Of a stretch of 64,000 bases of DNA, positions 1-9,294 are shown piece after piece. The position numbers and the translations under genes are program-made. Under the pieces are notes generated by a model. It was not told the DNA's origin. It was given only the letters and a program-made list of their open reading frames with translations, and ran no database searches. Each line of letters begins with the position of its first letter. The stretch's first letter is position 1. Location: contig NZ_BPQE01000027.1 in the NCBI RefSeq assembly GCF_022179085.1, forward strand, positions 1 through 64,000, in the 5' to 3' direction. The DNA is from Methylobacterium aerolatum (GTDB lineage Bacteria; Pseudomonadota; Alphaproteobacteria; Rhizobiales; Beijerinckiaceae).

Positions 1-141
1 CCGGCCATGGGGATGCAGCGCGGATCGAACGAGGCATCTGAGGTCGTGATGAGCTCCCGTCTTGAAGACCTGAAGTTTCTCTTCACCCTCAGCGCCGTCG
101 TCCTGTGCGGCAGCGGCCTGGACCTCATCCTGCGGCATTGA
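1..141 (+). CDS. Small ORF or 3' end of a gene cut by the window edge
   Basis: A reading frame is open from the left edge to a TGA at 139-141. Possible starts inside the window are ATG at 7, 13 and 49. From ATG 49 it encodes 30 residues, with a charged N-terminus followed by a hydrophobic stretch (FLFTLSAVVLCGSGLDLIL), which looks like a single membrane segment. I cannot tell whether this is a micro-protein or the tail of a gene that begins upstream, and no family is recognised. The composite repeat starts just after the stop codon. Confidence 0.3.
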   Translation, partial: PAMGMQRGSNEASEVVMSSRLEDLKFLFTLSAVVLCGSGLDLILRH

Positions 142-159
142 GCCGTTCCGGTTCGACCG

Positions 160-430
160 GGATTACTTCGGAAAACTTGAAAAACCCGTCGATGGATCCC
201 CGGTCGTCTTTGCGAGCGACGCGAAGCAATCCAGGGAGCCGCCTCGTTCTGGGACGTCCCGCTGCCCTCGATTGCTTCGCTGACGCTCGCAAGGACGGCG
301 GCGGCGTATGATCCAAGTTTCCCCGGAAACGCGCTCGCGCCGGCACGCACTCACTCCGTTCATGCGTGCCGGCGCGAGCGAATTATCTTTGCATCGATGT
401 TTCCAGTCTCGGCTGACGCCTCCGACTTGA
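160..430. repeat. Composite mosaic repeat, copy A
   Basis: This non-coding stretch has several modules. Bases 203-299 are a palindromic element of the 'cgaagcaatccaggg ... attgcttcgc' family that also occurs near 16931, 47388 and 51063. Bases 332-349 and 363-380 form a perfect 18-bp inverted repeat around a 13-base loop (ctcactccgttca). Bases 399-423 carry 'ctcggctgacgcctccg', followed by 'gatcgatgcacgagt'. The loop sequence and the last module recur in copies B (44805-45117, inverted) and C (47290-47600). The rest of 430-621 shows no gene or obvious signal. Confidence 0.75.
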
Positions 431-621
431 TCGATGCACGAGTCGCCATGGCGGTGCAGCAACCGCCGACTTGGTCGGTTCTCCGGCCCCCGCGCCCTGT
501 CTGTCGCTTCCCCGTTCCGGAAACGGCCGCTGCCGTCGTCCGGATCGATGCGACGGGGCCCCCTGCGATACATCCATCGCACCGGGGCCGCCTCCGCGCG
601 ACAGCGATGCCCGGCGATCGG

Positions 622-921
622 TCAGGCGGCTGAGCGGTCCAGTTGCGTGTAGAGGCCGAGGGCCCTGTGCAGCGCGGCCCGGGCCGCCGTGGCGTCGTGC
701 TGCGTGTTGGCGGGCGTCGGGACGACGATCACGCGGTGGGGAGCCGGTGCGCCGGAGCGGTGGCCGCCTGCGCCGGCGGCGGTGGCGTTGCCGGTGAGGA
801 GGAGGCCCCGCAGGCCGGCCGCCCGCTCCCGCCGCTCGGTCCGCATCCGCAGAAGGCCGACGACGAGTCCGATCAGCCCGGCGGCCTCGCATGTCAGCGC
901 GATCACATATCCCGGAGCCAT
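622..921 (-). CDS. Small hypothetical membrane protein
   Basis: A 99-residue product that I do not recognise. Residues about 5-25 form one hydrophobic segment (YVIALTCEAAGLIGLVVGLL), followed at once by an Arg-rich stretch (RMRTERRERAAGLR). This suggests a single-pass protein with a basic cytosolic side and a soluble tail of about 60 residues. The start is ATG 921 with GGGACGG a few bases upstream. It lies downstream of the suf operon on the same strand, 75 bases beyond sufT, so co-transcription is possible. Nothing in it suggests a role in iron-sulfur assembly. Confidence 0.55.
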   Translation of the reverse strand: MAPGYVIALTCEAAGLIGLVVGLLRMRTERRERAAGLRGLLLTGNATAAGAGGHRSGAPAPHRVIVVPTPANTQHDATAARAALHRALGLYTQLDRSAA

Positions 922-965
922 CAGGCCGTCCCGCCTCGGTGTGAGGGGCAGACCGTGCCGAAACA

Positions 966-986
966 GGGTTAATGCAATCCTAACCC
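966..986 (-). terminator. Possible hairpin downstream of sufT
   Basis: GGGTTA (966-971) and TAACCC (981-986) form a 6-bp stem with a 9-base loop, starting 10 bases beyond the sufT stop. There is no T-run, so it is at best a weak terminator or an RNA-end stabiliser. Confidence 0.25.
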
Positions 987-996
987 GCCCCGTCCC

Positions 997-1380
997 TCAC
1001 CACATGTCGAGGGCGACGCGGGCCTCGTCGGACATGCGGCTCTGGTCCCACGGCGGATCGAACACCATGGTGACGGAGCAGGATTGAACGCCCTGCACCG
1101 CCGAGACGGCGTTCTCGACCCAGCCCGGCATCTCGCCCGCCACCGGGCAGCCCGGCGCCGTGAGGGTCATGTCGATGGCGACCTTCCGGTCGTCGTCGAT
1201 ATCGACCTTGTAGATCAGGCCGAGCTCGTAGATGTCCGCCGGGATCTCCGGGTCGTACACGGATTTGAGGGCCGCGACGATGTCGTCTGTCAGGCGGTCC
1301 ATCTCGGCCGGCGGGATCGCCGAGGCGCCCTCGACGGCGGGCGTGTTGTTGCCGCCGGTGATGGTGGCGTCGGTGCTCAT
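997..1380 (-). CDS. sufT: SufT-like iron-sulfur assembly protein (MIP18/DUF59 family)
   Basis: A 127-residue product with the DUF59/MIP18 fold signature: an acidic N-terminal helix ending in VYDPEIPADIYELGLIYKV, then DMTLTAPGCPVAGEMP, whose Cys is the conserved reactive residue of the family, then SVTMVFDPPWDQSRMS. Relatives (SufT/YitW) help mature iron-sulfur proteins rather than build the nascent cluster. ATG 1380 is preferred over the in-frame GTG 1389 because an AGGG-type ribosome site sits correctly before it. It is the last recognised suf gene in the cluster, 48 bases after sufS. The usual A-type carrier gene (sufA/iscA) does not follow. Confidence 0.88.
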   Translation of the reverse strand: MSTDATITGGNNTPAVEGASAIPPAEMDRLTDDIVAALKSVYDPEIPADIYELGLIYKVDIDDDRKVAIDMTLTAPGCPVAGEMPGWVENAVSAVQGVQSCSVTMVFDPPWDQSRMSDEARVALDMW

Positions 1381-1428
1381 CGGTCTCACCCTTCCCTCGC
1401 CGCGGTCAAGGCGCGGCCGGTTCCCATA

Positions 1429-2673
1429 TCAGGCAAACAGCATTTCGGCCTTTGCCAGCGCCTCCGCAAGCGCGTCGATTTCGGAGGTCGTGTTGTAGAG
1501 CCCGAAGGAGGCGCGGCAGCTCGAGGTCATGCCGAAGCGCTTCAGCAGCGGCATGGCGCAATGGGTCCCCGCCCGCACCGCCACGCCCTGCCGGTCGATG
1601 ACCGTGGCGATGTCGTGGGCGTGCGCGCCCTTCATCTCGAAGCTGACGACGCCACCCTTGCCCTTGGCGTTGCCGATGATGCGGATCGCGTTCATCGCGC
1701 CGAGGCGCTCGTGGGCATAGGCCGTGAGCGCCGCCTCGTGCGCGGCGATGTTCTCGCGGCCGAGCGTCATCATGAACTCTAGCGCGGCGCCGAGGCCGAC
1801 CGCCTCGATGATCGCCGGCGTGCCCGCCTCGAACCGGTGGGGCGGATCGTTGTAGGTGACCGCGTCCTCGCTCACCGTGCGGATCATTTCGCCGCCGCCC
1901 TGGTAGGGGGGCAGGCGCTCCAGCCACTCCTTCTTCCCGTAGAGCACGCCGATGCCGGTCGGCCCGTAGACCTTGTGGCCGGTGAAGACGAAGAAGTCGC
2001 AATCGAGCGCCCGCACGTCCACGGGCTGGTGGACGGCGCTCTGGGCCCCGTCGAGGAGCACCGGCACGCCGTGGGCGTGGGCGATGCGCACGATCTCGGC
2101 CGCCGGCGTCACCGTGCCGAGTACGTTCGACATATGGGTGATCGCCACCATCTTGGTGCGCGGCGTGAACAGCTTTTCGAAGTCCTCGACGAGGAAGTTG
2201 CCCTCGTCGTCCACCGGCGCCCACTTGATCACGGCGCCCCGGCGCTCGCGCAGGAAGTGCCAGGGCACGATGTTGGAGTGGTGCTCCATGATCGAGAGGA
2301 TGATCTCGTCCCCCTCCCCGATCAGCCCGCCCCAGCCCATGGAGGACGCCACGAGGTTGTAGGCCTCGGTGGCGTTGCGGGTGAAGATGATCTCGTCCGT
2401 GGAGGCGGCGTTGAGGAACTGCCGCGTCGTCTCGCGGGCGCCTTCGAACCCCTCGGTCGCCGCGTTCGCCATGTAGTGCAGGCCGCGGTGGACGTTGGCG
2501 TAGCCGGTCTGCATGCAGGTGACCATCGCGTCGATCACGGCGCGGGGTTTCTGCGAGGAGGCCGCGTTGTCGAGGTAGACCAGCGGCTTGCCGTAGACCT
2601 TCTCCGCCAGGATCGGGAATTCCTTCCGGATCTCGGCGACGTCGTAGGTTGGGGTGAGGACGGGTGCGTTCAT
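1429..2673 (-). CDS. sufS: Cysteine desulfurase, SufS type
   Basis: A 414-residue PLP enzyme that takes sulfur from L-cysteine as a persulfide for cluster assembly. The PLP-binding lysine is in FTGHKVYGP (Lys234), and the catalytic cysteine is Cys372 in RAGTHCAMPLL, the short-loop form typical of SufS (group II). Other family blocks are visible: YLDNAASSQKP near residue 33, NVHRGLH near 60, and MEHHSNIVPW near 129. SufS enzymes normally need a sulfur acceptor such as SufE or SufU; none is in this window. The gene lies between sufD and sufT, separated from sufD by a palindromic repeat. Confidence 0.95.
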   Translation of the reverse strand: MNAPVLTPTYDVAEIRKEFPILAEKVYGKPLVYLDNAASSQKPRAVIDAMVTCMQTGYANVHRGLHYMANAATEGFEGARETTRQFLNAASTDEIIFTRNATEAYNLVASSMGWGGLIGEGDEIILSIMEHHSNIVPWHFLRERRGAVIKWAPVDDEGNFLVEDFEKLFTPRTKMVAITHMSNVLGTVTPAAEIVRIAHAHGVPVLLDGAQSAVHQPVDVRALDCDFFVFTGHKVYGPTGIGVLYGKKEWLERLPPYQGGGEMIRTVSEDAVTYNDPPHRFEAGTPAIIEAVGLGAALEFMMTLGRENIAAHEAALTAYAHERLGAMNAIRIIGNAKGKGGVVSFEMKGAHAHDIATVIDRQGVAVRAGTHCAMPLLKRFGMTSSCRASFGLYNTTSEIDALAEALAKAEMLFA

Positions 2674-2692
2674 CGCTTCTCACTCACAGGTT

Positions 2693-2802
2693 TCCCTCCC
2701 CCTTGCGGGGAGGAGTAGGGGTGGGGGTGGTGCCGGATGAGGCGCAACGGTGCCTCCTGAACCACCCCCACCCCCCGCCCCTCCCCGCATAAGGGGGAGG
2801 AG
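2693..2802. repeat. Palindromic intergenic repeat (family 1) between sufD and sufS
   Basis: A left arm around 2695-2731 (ctcccccttgcggggagg ... gggtgggggtggt) is complementary to a right arm around 2761-2798 (accacccccacc ... gcataagggggag). The roughly 30-base loop contains gcctcctga. Similar elements occur at about 4939, 19640 and 44957. It sits inside the suf operon, so the mRNA should contain a very large hairpin here. Confidence 0.85.
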
Positions 2803-2814
2803 AGCGCGGCGCGC

Positions 2815-4137
2815 TTAGCCCCGCGCCGCCAACCAAGCCTCGATCTCGCCGATCAGCACCGCGCGGGCGCCCTCGTGCGTGACCGTCTCGATGGCTTCGC
2901 CGAGGAAGGCCTGGACGAGCAGGCTCTCCGCGATGGGGCGGGGCAGGCCGCGGGCCATCAGGTAGAACAGCAGGTCGTCGTCCGGCGCGCCGCAGGTGGC
3001 CCCGTGGCCGCACGCGACGTCGTCGGCGAAGATCTCCAGCTCCGGCTTGTTCATCATCTGCCCCTCGTCGGTGAGGAGGAGACAGTCGGACTTCATCTTG
3101 CCGTCGGTCTGCTGGGCCGCCTGGCGGACGATGATCTTGCCCTGGAAGACGCCCGTGGCGTTGCCGTCGATCACCGTCTTGAACTGCTCCCGGCCGACGC
3201 CCCCCACCGCCGCATGGTCGGCCAGCAGGGTCGAATCGGCGAGCTGTCCGTCACGGAGCATGGAGGCGCCGTTGACGACCACGTTCGTCCCCTCCCCCGC
3301 GATGTTGAGGAAGATCTGGTGACGGGACAGCACGGCGCCCGTCACCACGGCGACGGTCTCCAGCTGCGCCTCGTCCTCCAGCTTGACGCTGATGGTCGAG
3401 AGGGCGACGGCGGCCGAGCCTTCCTTGTTCAGGCGGCTGTGCCGGAACGCGGCGCCCTTGCCGATATGCACGTCGAGGGCGTCGTTCGGCTGGTAGGTCA
3501 GCCCGTCCGGTCCCTCGTGGCTCTCCAGCACGGTGAAGTCCGTCCCCTCGGCCAGATCGACCAGCACGCGGGTCGCGGTGGAGAAGGCGTCCGCGCCGGT
3601 GTTCACGAAGCGCAGGTGAACCGGCCGGTCGGGCTTGGCGCCGGCCGCGACGCTGATCAGCGCGCCGTCCGCGAGGAAGGCCGTGTTCAGCTGGTAGACC
3701 GGGTTGTCGCGCGCCTGGGGCACGGGGGCGAGGCGCTTCAGGCGCGCGTCGCCCTTGCCCATGGCGTCGTTGATCGGGGTCACGCTCACGCCGTCCGGAA
3801 GGCCGGAGAGGTCGGACAGGGCGCGGATCAGGTGGCCGTTGACGAAGGTCAGCCGGGCGGCCTCGATCGTGTCGAAGCCCTTGGCGGCGGCGACCGCCTT
3901 GCGGGCGGCCTCGGCCGAGGGGGCCTCGGCGGGCGGGGCCGCCTCGGTGATCGCGGCGCGAAGGTCGGTGTACTTGAACGCCTCGACCCGGCGGCTCGGC
4001 AGGCCCGTGGCCTCGAAGAACTTGAACGCCTCCTCGCGGCCGATGGCCTCCTCGGTGGCGAAGCTCTTGCGCCCGGCCTCGAACAGGGCCGACAGGCCGG
4101 TCTCGGCGCCCGTGCGGAGGTTCTTGACCTCGGCCAT
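2815..4137 (-). CDS. sufD: Fe-S scaffold subunit SufD
   Basis: A 440-residue SufD that partners SufB and SufC in the SufBC2D scaffold. The N-terminal helical part contains the motif SRRVEAFKYTDLR, followed by the long right-handed beta-helix core common to SufB and SufD. The C-terminal region carries DVACGHGATCGAPDDDLLFY and a helical end (ARGLPRPIAESLLVQAFLG), which match the conserved SufD C-terminus including the interface histidine. The ATG at 4137 overlaps the sufC TGA by one base. A GTG one codon earlier is also possible. Translational coupling to sufC is likely. Confidence 0.95.
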   Translation of the reverse strand: MAEVKNLRTGAETGLSALFEAGRKSFATEEAIGREEAFKFFEATGLPSRRVEAFKYTDLRAAITEAAPPAEAPSAEAARKAVAAAKGFDTIEAARLTFVNGHLIRALSDLSGLPDGVSVTPINDAMGKGDARLKRLAPVPQARDNPVYQLNTAFLADGALISVAAGAKPDRPVHLRFVNTGADAFSTATRVLVDLAEGTDFTVLESHEGPDGLTYQPNDALDVHIGKGAAFRHSRLNKEGSAAVALSTISVKLEDEAQLETVAVVTGAVLSRHQIFLNIAGEGTNVVVNGASMLRDGQLADSTLLADHAAVGGVGREQFKTVIDGNATGVFQGKIIVRQAAQQTDGKMKSDCLLLTDEGQMMNKPELEIFADDVACGHGATCGAPDDDLLFYLMARGLPRPIAESLLVQAFLGEAIETVTHEGARAVLIGEIEAWLAARG

Positions 4138-4889
4138 CACGCGGCCTCCCCGGTGCGGTACTCGGCGTAGCCGGAGGCTTCGAGTTCCAGCGCCAGCTCC
4201 TTGCCGCCCGACTTCACGATCTGCCCCTTGGACATGACGTGCACCACGTCCGGGACGATATGGTTCAGGAGGCGCTGGTAGTGGGTGATGACGAGGAAGG
4301 AGCGGCCCTCCGCGCGCAGCGCGTTCACGCCCTCGGAGACGATGCGCAGCGCATCGATGTCGAGGCCGGAATCGGTCTCGTCCAGCACGCAGAACTTCGG
4401 CTGGAGCAGCGCCATCTGCAGGATCTCCATGCGCTTCTTCTCACCGCCGGAGAAGCCGACGTTGAGGGCGCGCTTGAGCATTTCCTTGTTGATCTCGAGC
4501 TTGTCGGCGGCGCCGTTCACCGCACGGATGAAGTCCGGCGTCGACAGCTCGTCCTCGCCGCGCGCCTTGCGTTGGGCGTTCAGGCACGCCTTCAGGAAGG
4601 TCATGGTGCCGACGCCGGGGATCTCCAGCGGGTACTGGAAGGCCAGGAACACGCCGGCGGCCGCGCGCTCGTCGGGGGCCATCTCCAGGAGGTTCTGGCC
4701 GTCGAGCAGGATCTCGCCCTCGAGGACTTCGTAGTCCTCCTTGCCGGCGATGACGTAGCTGAGCGTCGACTTGCCAGAGCCGTTCGGCCCCATGATCGCG
4801 GCGACTTCGCCGTCCTTCACGGTGAGGTTGAGGCCGTTGAGGATGCGGTTGTCCTCGATCTGCACCACGAGGTTCTTGATTTCGAGCAT
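4137..4889 (-). CDS. sufC: Fe-S assembly ATPase SufC
   Basis: A 250-residue ABC-type ATPase that powers the SufBCD scaffold. Walker A is GPNGSGKS (residues 34-41), the Q-loop is in AFQYP (about 83), the ABC signature is FSGGEKKR (146-153) and Walker B ends in LDETDSGLD (about 169). There is no membrane domain, as expected for this soluble member of the ABC family. It overlaps sufD by one base. It is separated from sufB by about 180 bases that contain a palindromic repeat. Confidence 0.97.
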   Translation of the reverse strand: MLEIKNLVVQIEDNRILNGLNLTVKDGEVAAIMGPNGSGKSTLSYVIAGKEDYEVLEGEILLDGQNLLEMAPDERAAAGVFLAFQYPLEIPGVGTMTFLKACLNAQRKARGEDELSTPDFIRAVNGAADKLEINKEMLKRALNVGFSGGEKKRMEILQMALLQPKFCVLDETDSGLDIDALRIVSEGVNALRAEGRSFLVITHYQRLLNHIVPDVVHVMSKGQIVKSGGKELALELEASGYAEYRTGEAA

Positions 4890-4938
4890 AGGTTGGTCGT
4901 CCTGTTTGAATTCGTGGTTCTCCCCGAGCGCGAGGCGC

Positions 4939-5049
4939 TCTCCTCCCCCTGGCGCGGAGGAGTGGGAGGTAGGGGTGGTTCAGGAGGCACCGCCGAGCAT
5001 CATCCGGCACCACCCCCACCCCGACCCCTCCCCACAAGGGAGAGGGGGG
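4939..5049. repeat. Palindromic intergenic repeat (family 1) between sufB and sufC
   Basis: Complementary arms of G/C-rich sequence (ctcctccccctggcgcggagg ... and ... cccctccccacaagggagagg) flank a loop with caggaggcaccgccg. It is the same family as the elements at 2693, 19640 and 44957, and is again inside an operon. Confidence 0.8.
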
Positions 5050-5071
5050 ATGCTCACAGCTGTCGTGACCG

Positions 5072-6541
<1,470 letters not shown>

Positions 6542-6606
6542 CAGCGTCTCCTGGCATGCCCGGCGTCAAGGGCCGGGAAGCGTGTGGATGGCTTGGAGGG
6601 CGGCGC

Positions 6607-7776
6607 TCAGGCCGCCCGCCCTCGCCTCTCATATAGGGATGTCACGACCCGTTCTAAGGCGTGGAGGAGACGTGACGCATCTTCCTCCACGGTATTCCAG
6701 CCCAGACTGACCCGCAGCGCCCCCGCCGCCAGCGCCGGAGGGACCCCCATCGCCGCCAGGGTCGCCGACCGCGCGACCTTGCCCGAGGAGCAGGCCGAAC
6801 CCGACGAGACCGCCACGCCCGCGAGGTCGAGGGCGATCAGCGCCGCCGGGGCGTCGAGGCCCGGCACGGCGAAGCTCAGGGTGTTCGGCAACCGGGGCGC
6901 CCCCGCCCCGAACACCACCGCGTCCGGCGCGAAGGCGCGCACGCCCGCCTCGATCCGGTCGCGCAGCGCGCCGAGCCGCAGGGACTCCGCCTCCCGCGAC
7001 GCGGCCGCGATCCGGGCCGCCTCGCCCATCCCGGCCAGCGCCGGAAGGGCCTCGGTGCCGCAGCGCAGGCGCTTCTCCTGGCCGCCGCCCCGGACGAAGG
7101 GCGCCTCCAGGCTCACGCCCTCCGCGAGGACGAGGGCGCCGACGCCCTTCGGCGCAGCGAACTTGTGGCCCGACAGCGTGAGCGCATCGAGCCCCAGCCC
7201 AACGAAATCCACGGCGATCTTGCCCATCGCCTGCACCGCGTCGCTGTGGACGAGGGCCGCGCCATGGGCCTTGGCCAGCGCCACGATGTCGGCCAGCGGC
7301 TGGACGACGCCCGTCTCGTTGTTGGCGGCATGCACCGAGATCAGCACCGTCTCGTCCCGCAGTGCGGCCAGACGGGCTTCGAGATGCGCGAGATCGAGAA
7401 CACCCGCGCCGTCCACCGGCAGAGTCTCGCACGCCTCCGCCGGGAAGCGATGACCCGCCGCCACGCAGGGATGCTCGGTGGCGCTGAACAGAAGGCGCGT
7501 CGGCGCGGGCAGGCCCCCGCGCCGCAGGGCGCCGGATAGGACCGCGTTCGCGGCCTCGGTGCCGCCGCTCGTGAAGACCACCTGCGCCGGCTTGGCATGG
7601 ACCAGGGCCGCCACCTCGGCGCGGGCCGCCTCCAGCACCACGCGGGCCGCCCGGCCCTCGGCATGGATCGAGGACGGATTGCCCGGCAGGAGGAGCGCGC
7701 GCGCCACCGCCTCCGCCACGGCCGGACGAGCCGGGGCGGTCGCGTTGTGGTCGAGGTAGGCGCGCTGCGTGCCCAT
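6607..7776 (-). CDS. Cysteine desulfurase, NifS/IscS type
   Basis: A 389-residue PLP-dependent cysteine desulfurase, a second one in the same operon as sufS. The PLP lysine is Lys205 in LSGHKFAAPKG. The catalytic cysteine is Cys329 in SSGSACSSGKV, the long-loop form of group I (IscS/NifS). The N-terminal motif YLDHNATAP is intact. ATG 7776 was chosen over the in-frame GTG 7779 because it gives the usual N-terminus MGTQRAYLDHNATAP. This is the first gene of the operon, and its upstream region carries two Irr boxes about 142 bases before the start. In related Rhizobiales such a gene often opens the suf operon. Confidence 0.93.
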   Translation of the reverse strand: MGTQRAYLDHNATAPARPAVAEAVARALLLPGNPSSIHAEGRAARVVLEAARAEVAALVHAKPAQVVFTSGGTEAANAVLSGALRRGGLPAPTRLLFSATEHPCVAAGHRFPAEACETLPVDGAGVLDLAHLEARLAALRDETVLISVHAANNETGVVQPLADIVALAKAHGAALVHSDAVQAMGKIAVDFVGLGLDALTLSGHKFAAPKGVGALVLAEGVSLEAPFVRGGGQEKRLRCGTEALPALAGMGEAARIAAASREAESLRLGALRDRIEAGVRAFAPDAVVFGAGAPRLPNTLSFAVPGLDAPAALIALDLAGVAVSSGSACSSGKVARSATLAAMGVPPALAAGALRVSLGWNTVEEDASRLLHALERVVTSLYERRGRAA

Positions 7777-7918
7777 CACCGAACGTTTCGTCTCCTGCGA
7801 GCGTGCGATTTGCTTGCACGCGGGGTGGTTCGCCGTGTTAAGGCGCGCCGACGGAAATACCGGTCCCTCCGGCCGGGAGAGTCCCGGACGGGTTGCCGAT
7901 CACTGGATCTCGCTACTC

Positions 7919-7954
7919 TTTAGAACTATTCTAATCACCTAGAATTGTTCTAAG
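7919..7954 (-). promoter_or_regulatory. Two tandem Irr (ICE) boxes upstream of the suf operon
   Basis: Box 1, TTTAGAACTATTCTAAT (7919-7935), and box 2, CCTAGAATTGTTCTAAG (7938-7954), both fit the iron-control-element pattern TTTAGAA-N3-TTCTAAA known for the heme-dependent regulator Irr in Rhizobiales. Their centres are 19 bases apart, about two helical turns on the same face. They stand out as AT-rich in GC-rich DNA. They lie between the first suf gene (start 7776, minus) and the divergent hydrolase (start 8044, plus) and could control either; suf is the known type of Irr target. The rest of 7777-8043 shows nothing else clear. Confidence 0.8.
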
Positions 7955-8043
7955 AGCGCTTTTATGGCGTGCATCCCTTGAGTCAAGGCGGCCCGTTGCG
8001 GCGCGGCATCCCACGGCGAGGGCGACGGAGCGAGAGGACGAAC

Positions 8044-8700
8044 ATGCCTGAGGTCATCTTCACCGGTCCCGCCGGCCGCCTGGAGGGCCGGTACCAAGCC
8101 CCCAAGAAGCGCGGCGCGCCCATCGCCATCGTGCTGCACCCGCACCCGCAATTCGGGGGCACCATGAACAATCAAATTGTGTACAACCTTTTCTACACGT
8201 TCGCCAACCGCGGATTCGCAGCCCTGCGCTTCAATTTTCGCGGGGTCGGCCGCAGCCAGGGCTCCTTCGACCACGGCTCGGGCGAACTCTCCGACGCCGC
8301 CGCCGCCCTGGATTGGGTGCAGGCGGTCAACCCGGAGGCCAAGGCGTGCTGGATCGCGGGTGTCTCCTTCGGCTCGTGGATCGGGATGCAGCTCCTGATG
8401 CGCCGCCCGGAGATCGAGGGCTTCATCTCCATCGCGGCCATGGCCAACCGCTATGATTTCACCTTCCTGGCGCCCTGCCCCTCCTCCGGCCTGTTCGTCC
8501 ACGGCTCCGAGGACCGCGTGGCCCCCGCCCGCGAGGTGATGCCGGTGATCGAGAAGGTGAAGACGCAGAAGGGCGTCATCATCGAGCACCAGATCGTGGA
8601 CGGGGCGAACCACTTCTTCGACGGCAAGGTCGACGAGCTGACCCAGACCGTCGACACCTACCTCGACAAGCGCCTCGGCAAGCGCGAGGAGGCGGCCTGA
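8044..8700 (+). CDS. Alpha/beta hydrolase (dienelactone-hydrolase-like)
   Basis: A 218-residue cytosolic alpha/beta hydrolase. The nucleophile is Ser108 in GVSFG. An oxyanion-type segment HPHPQFGGTM lies near residue 32. The acid is probably the Asp in GSEDRVAP, and the base is the His in DGANHFF. The pattern (HPHP..GGTMNN, RFNFRGVGRSQG) fits a conserved family of small proteobacterial hydrolases with unknown substrate. GAGAGGACG before ATG 8044 is a good ribosome site. It diverges from the suf operon and may share the regulatory region, but no functional link is visible. Confidence 0.85.
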   Translation: MPEVIFTGPAGRLEGRYQAPKKRGAPIAIVLHPHPQFGGTMNNQIVYNLFYTFANRGFAALRFNFRGVGRSQGSFDHGSGELSDAAAALDWVQAVNPEAKACWIAGVSFGSWIGMQLLMRRPEIEGFISIAAMANRYDFTFLAPCPSSGLFVHGSEDRVAPAREVMPVIEKVKTQKGVIIEHQIVDGANHFFDGKVDELTQTVDTYLDKRLGKREEAA

Positions 8701-8830
8701 GTCGCCCAGGCCGTCCACCGGGACCGGGCGCGGCATCGCCCCGCGCCCGGTCCCGGGCGCCTTGACGCAGGGCAGCGCGGCGAATAGGGCCGCCGGTAGA
8801 CGCCTCTTTCATGGAACTCCCCCTGGCCTG

Positions 8831-9217
8831 ATGACGGACAGCCCCTCCGAGCAACCGGTCGTTCTTCTGGTCGAGGATGACGGCCTCCTCCTGATGGAGG
8901 CGTCCGACACCCTGGCCGATGCGGGCTTCACGGTGCTGGAGGCGTCGCACGCCGACAAGGCCTTGGCCGTGCTGGAGAATCGGAGAGACGTCGAGGTCCT
9001 GATGACCGACGTCGACATGCCCCAGGGCTCGATGGACGGCTTCGCCCTCGCCCGCCTCGTCGCCCACCGCTGGCCGGGGATCCCGGTGCTGGTGGTGTCC
9101 GGGATGGGGACGCCGGGCCCGAACGACATGCCCGACGGGGCACGCTTCATCCCCAAGCCCTACGAGCCGACAACCCTGGTCCGAACCCTGCGCTCCTTCA
9201 TCCGCCGGGCGGCCTGA
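8831..9217 (+). CDS. Single-domain response regulator
   Basis: A 128-residue stand-alone receiver (CheY-like) domain. The acidic pocket is EDD at residues 15-17, the phospho-acceptor is Asp60 in MTDVDMP, and the conserved lysine is Lys109 in IPKPYEP. There is no output domain, so it probably acts by protein-protein interaction or in a phosphorelay. No kinase is adjacent. The ATG at 8831 gives a standard receiver N-terminus; longer in-frame starts exist but add nothing conserved, and no strong ribosome site marks any of them. Confidence 0.85.
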   Translation: MTDSPSEQPVVLLVEDDGLLLMEASDTLADAGFTVLEASHADKALAVLENRRDVEVLMTDVDMPQGSMDGFALARLVAHRWPGIPVLVVSGMGTPGPNDMPDGARFIPKPYEPTTLVRTLRSFIRRAA

Positions 9218-9294
9218 GGCATAACGGGCGCCGCCGCGCTCCGGCGCGCCGGGAATCGCGGATGCCGGTTCCAGACGTGCCGGGCCAAAAGCCG

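Noticed and set aside
163-582. Minus-strand frames of 139-169 codons in the first kilobase
   Set aside because: They run through palindromic repeats and are Arg/Pro-rich without homology signals; the repeat explains the sequence.
1406-2683. Long Arg-rich frames on the same or opposite strand of sufS and many other genes
   Set aside because: They are shadows of real genes in very GC-rich DNA: dominated by Arg/Ala/Gly/Pro, with no conserved domain, while another frame at the same place encodes a recognised protein.
2693-5049. CRISPR-like interpretation of the repeated palindromes
   Set aside because: The copies are scattered over the window, lack regular spacing and unique spacers, and no cas genes are present.
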